Source: Eudromia elegans (lineage: Eukaryota; Chordata; Aves; Tinamiformes; Tinamidae). From it: 64,000 nucleotides of DNA. Shown one piece after another: positions 62,592 through 64,000 of the stretch (position 1 is the stretch's first letter; the number at the start of each line of letters is the position of its first letter). The stretch covers positions 762,154 through 826,153 of the forward strand of contig PTEX01000235.1 of NCBI GenBank assembly GCA_003342815.1, given 5' to 3'. A model generated the notes under the pieces. The model searched no databases, was not told where the DNA came from, and worked only from the letters and a program-made list of their open reading frames with translations. The position numbers and the translations under genes were made by a program.

Positions 62592-63379
62592 TCACACAAA
62601 ATATGCTGTTTTTTAATCAGAATTTTTTTAAAATGTATTGGTCAGAGATCAAGCCAGTGTGCACATCTATAAGGGGCATTTGACGGCTGTAGCAATTTTT
62701 TTTTTCCAGGAAGGACTTAAAATTTATACTTATATCTCATAATTATAACCTTGAACACATAAATATAAAAAGGTAGAAACTATTATCCTTACAAATATCA
62801 AGTTCTCCTCTCCCTTATGATTTTTTTTCCTTTTAAGGTCCTATATATATCTCCCATAAAATGCATGTGCAATAACTGAGAACAAAAGACAGAAATGTGA
62901 AATAAAGTGTTTGAATGATGAGTTGAGCCCTGAACTTTGTTTTTCACATGTTGGATTTCTAAATTAATCTAATACTTAATTAGTTAATTAATTATAAATC
63001 TGAATTAATCATTAAATCTGAGCTATACTAAATAGGGAAATCACTGTGGACTAGCTGCATCAGTTGCCTAAATTGGTGTAAGTAAAAGCTTTCCATGAAT
63101 GTCCTATTGCTTTCTCTATATCCGTGGAAGAAATAAGCATAAAGTAGGACATAGTTAAAAAAAAGGAAATCCTTATGAATCTCCTTGAAACTGCTTCACA
63201 AGTTTTCATTTCTTCTGATTGCTCATCTGCATGCTGTTCAACCAAACTGACTGGAAAGCAAGGATCTCATTTGGTGAGAATGATCTTGGCCTCAGTTCAT
63301 TTCTACCCATTTTGTGGAACAAAAGACTAGAATTTCTTCTATCTGAGACTGGGTCCTAAAGACTAAGCTGATGTAAGCT
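62592..63379. other. AT-rich unique DNA, nothing recognised
   Basis: Contains a TTAATTAA-rich patch at about 62960-63015 and short T-runs. No gene or known repeat seen. Confidence 0.5.
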
Positions 63380-63768
63380 GTGCTGAATATTTCCTATAAT
63401 GGAGGCTTCACAACCTCCCTGGGCGGTGTGTTCCATTACACAGTCATCCTCACAATTAAGTAGTTTTTCCTTATGTTCAGATGGAGTTTCCTGTGTTTCT
63501 GCTTGTACCTCTTGCCTCCCATCTGTCCTCAACCTGTACTGGTGCATGGGGTCATTCCTCCTAAAGTGCACGGTTTTGCACTTGCATTTGTTGAACTTCA
63601 TGAGGTTCATCTCCGCTCATTTCTCACAAATATTGGCCCCTGGGGGACATGGCCGGATACAGGCCTCTGCCAAGACTCTGCATCACTGATCACAACTCTT
63701 TGAGCTTTGCCTTTCAGACAGTCTACCTCACTGTCTGCTCATCTAGCCTGTACTTCTTGAGCTTCCTT
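63380..63768 (-). mobile_element. CR1 LINE fragment, minus strand, with two internal deletions
   Basis: Read on the minus strand it begins in the RT region ('aagctcaagaagtacaggct', 'gttgtgatcagtg', 'catgtcccccaggggcc'). It then jumps at about 63622-63632 to the 'aacctcatgaagttcaacaa' part (MNLMKFNKCKC). It jumps again at about 63515-63525 to the segment with 'aaacacaggaaactcc' and 'gggaggttgtgaagcctcc'. Compared with the usual CR1 order, the stretch between the GVPQG box and the MKFNK segment is missing, and so is the stretch between the MHQYRL segment and the 3' part. The normal CR1 tail is not present. The 84-codon minus-strand frame over it is a fused LINE remnant, not a gene. It is the only minus-strand CR1 in the window. 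Confidence 0.88.
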
Positions 63769-64000
63769 CTCTTGATTTTCAAAAGCTGTCATTGAGAAAG
63801 TTACTCAAAACTAGGCTAGAATTTCTTGTCAGGATAGAAATATGGATCTCTTCCTTTACTCCAAGAACAGAGGAATGTGTTTCAAAACATAGTCCACATT
63901 TATGTAGAGATTTTGACTTGATTTAGGCCCTTTCCCTCCGAGGGAACGATTACAAGGTTTTCTGTGTGACAATATATTTCTAAACAGAAATTCCCTTCTT
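63769..64000. other. Unique DNA at window edge, nothing recognised
   Basis: AT-rich sequence running to the end of the window with no feature supported. Confidence 0.5.

Noticed and set aside
63399-63703. Two plus-strand frames of 96 and 76 codons
   Set aside because: They are antisense to the minus-strand CR1 fragment.
1-64000. tRNA, rRNA, snRNA and known microRNA genes
   Set aside because: No A/B-box pair with a cloverleaf, no rRNA words and no mature microRNA sequence that I could recognise on either strand.
1-64000. CRISPR arrays, bacterial operons or prophage-type systems
   Set aside because: The window is vertebrate DNA. The regular repeats seen are microsatellites without spacers.

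Overview
This window looks like a gene-poor, AT-rich stretch of a bird chromosome. The clearest evidence is a set of CR1 LINE fragments, five of which keep the avian CR1 3' end: a body reading 'gatgatct...ggtc.cttccaac' followed by short direct repeats of ATTCTATG or ATTCTGTG. An LTR-retroelement fossil is also present. There are no Alu, B1/B2 or L1 signatures. The species cannot be fixed from the sequence; a galliform or related bird is a reasonable guess, nothing more.

Layout. 1-12,372: unique AT-rich DNA with a CT microsatellite (2290-2370), a long T-rich tract (3450-3510), a possible LTR-like block (3830-4330) and a 40-nt poly(T) run (8035-8074). 12,373-13,534: the largest CR1 copy, covering the reverse-transcriptase palm and the 3' end. 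13.5-27.4 kb: mostly unique DNA with a second CR1 tail (22440-22630). 27.4-27.85 kb: a CTAT microsatellite, then a CCCCT repeat running into a 119-bp assembly gap. 28-44.7 kb: unique DNA with a CR1 tail (32171-32251) and stretches that look like conserved non-coding or regulatory DNA. 44.9-45.3 kb: a 387-nt pure purine tract built of AAAAG/AAAGG units. 45.66-46.0 kb: a motif-dense block with an NF-E2/MARE site and a GATA site. 49.67-49.98 kb: a 155-bp tandem duplication whose copies are separated by one N. 52.2-53.07 kb: an LTR with a short adjoining internal piece of an endogenous retrovirus. 51.3 and 55.6 kb: further CR1 tails. 63.4-63.77 kb: a minus-strand CR1 with two internal deletions.

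No protein-coding gene can be supported with confidence. The open frames of 60-160 codons are what stop-poor repeats and AT-rich DNA give by chance, and the longest lie in the AAAAG, poly(T) and gap-adjacent repeats. A few places carry exon-like signals: a 56-codon minus-strand ORF with C-rich third positions (62397-62567), a strong splice acceptor followed by an AATAAA (59402-59945), a possible 15-nt micro-exon (61281-61295) and a 102-bp exon-like block (41662-41763). These are candidates for parts of a long non-coding RNA or a gene extending beyond the window, and are scored low. No rRNA, tRNA, CRISPR array or bacterial-type feature was seen.
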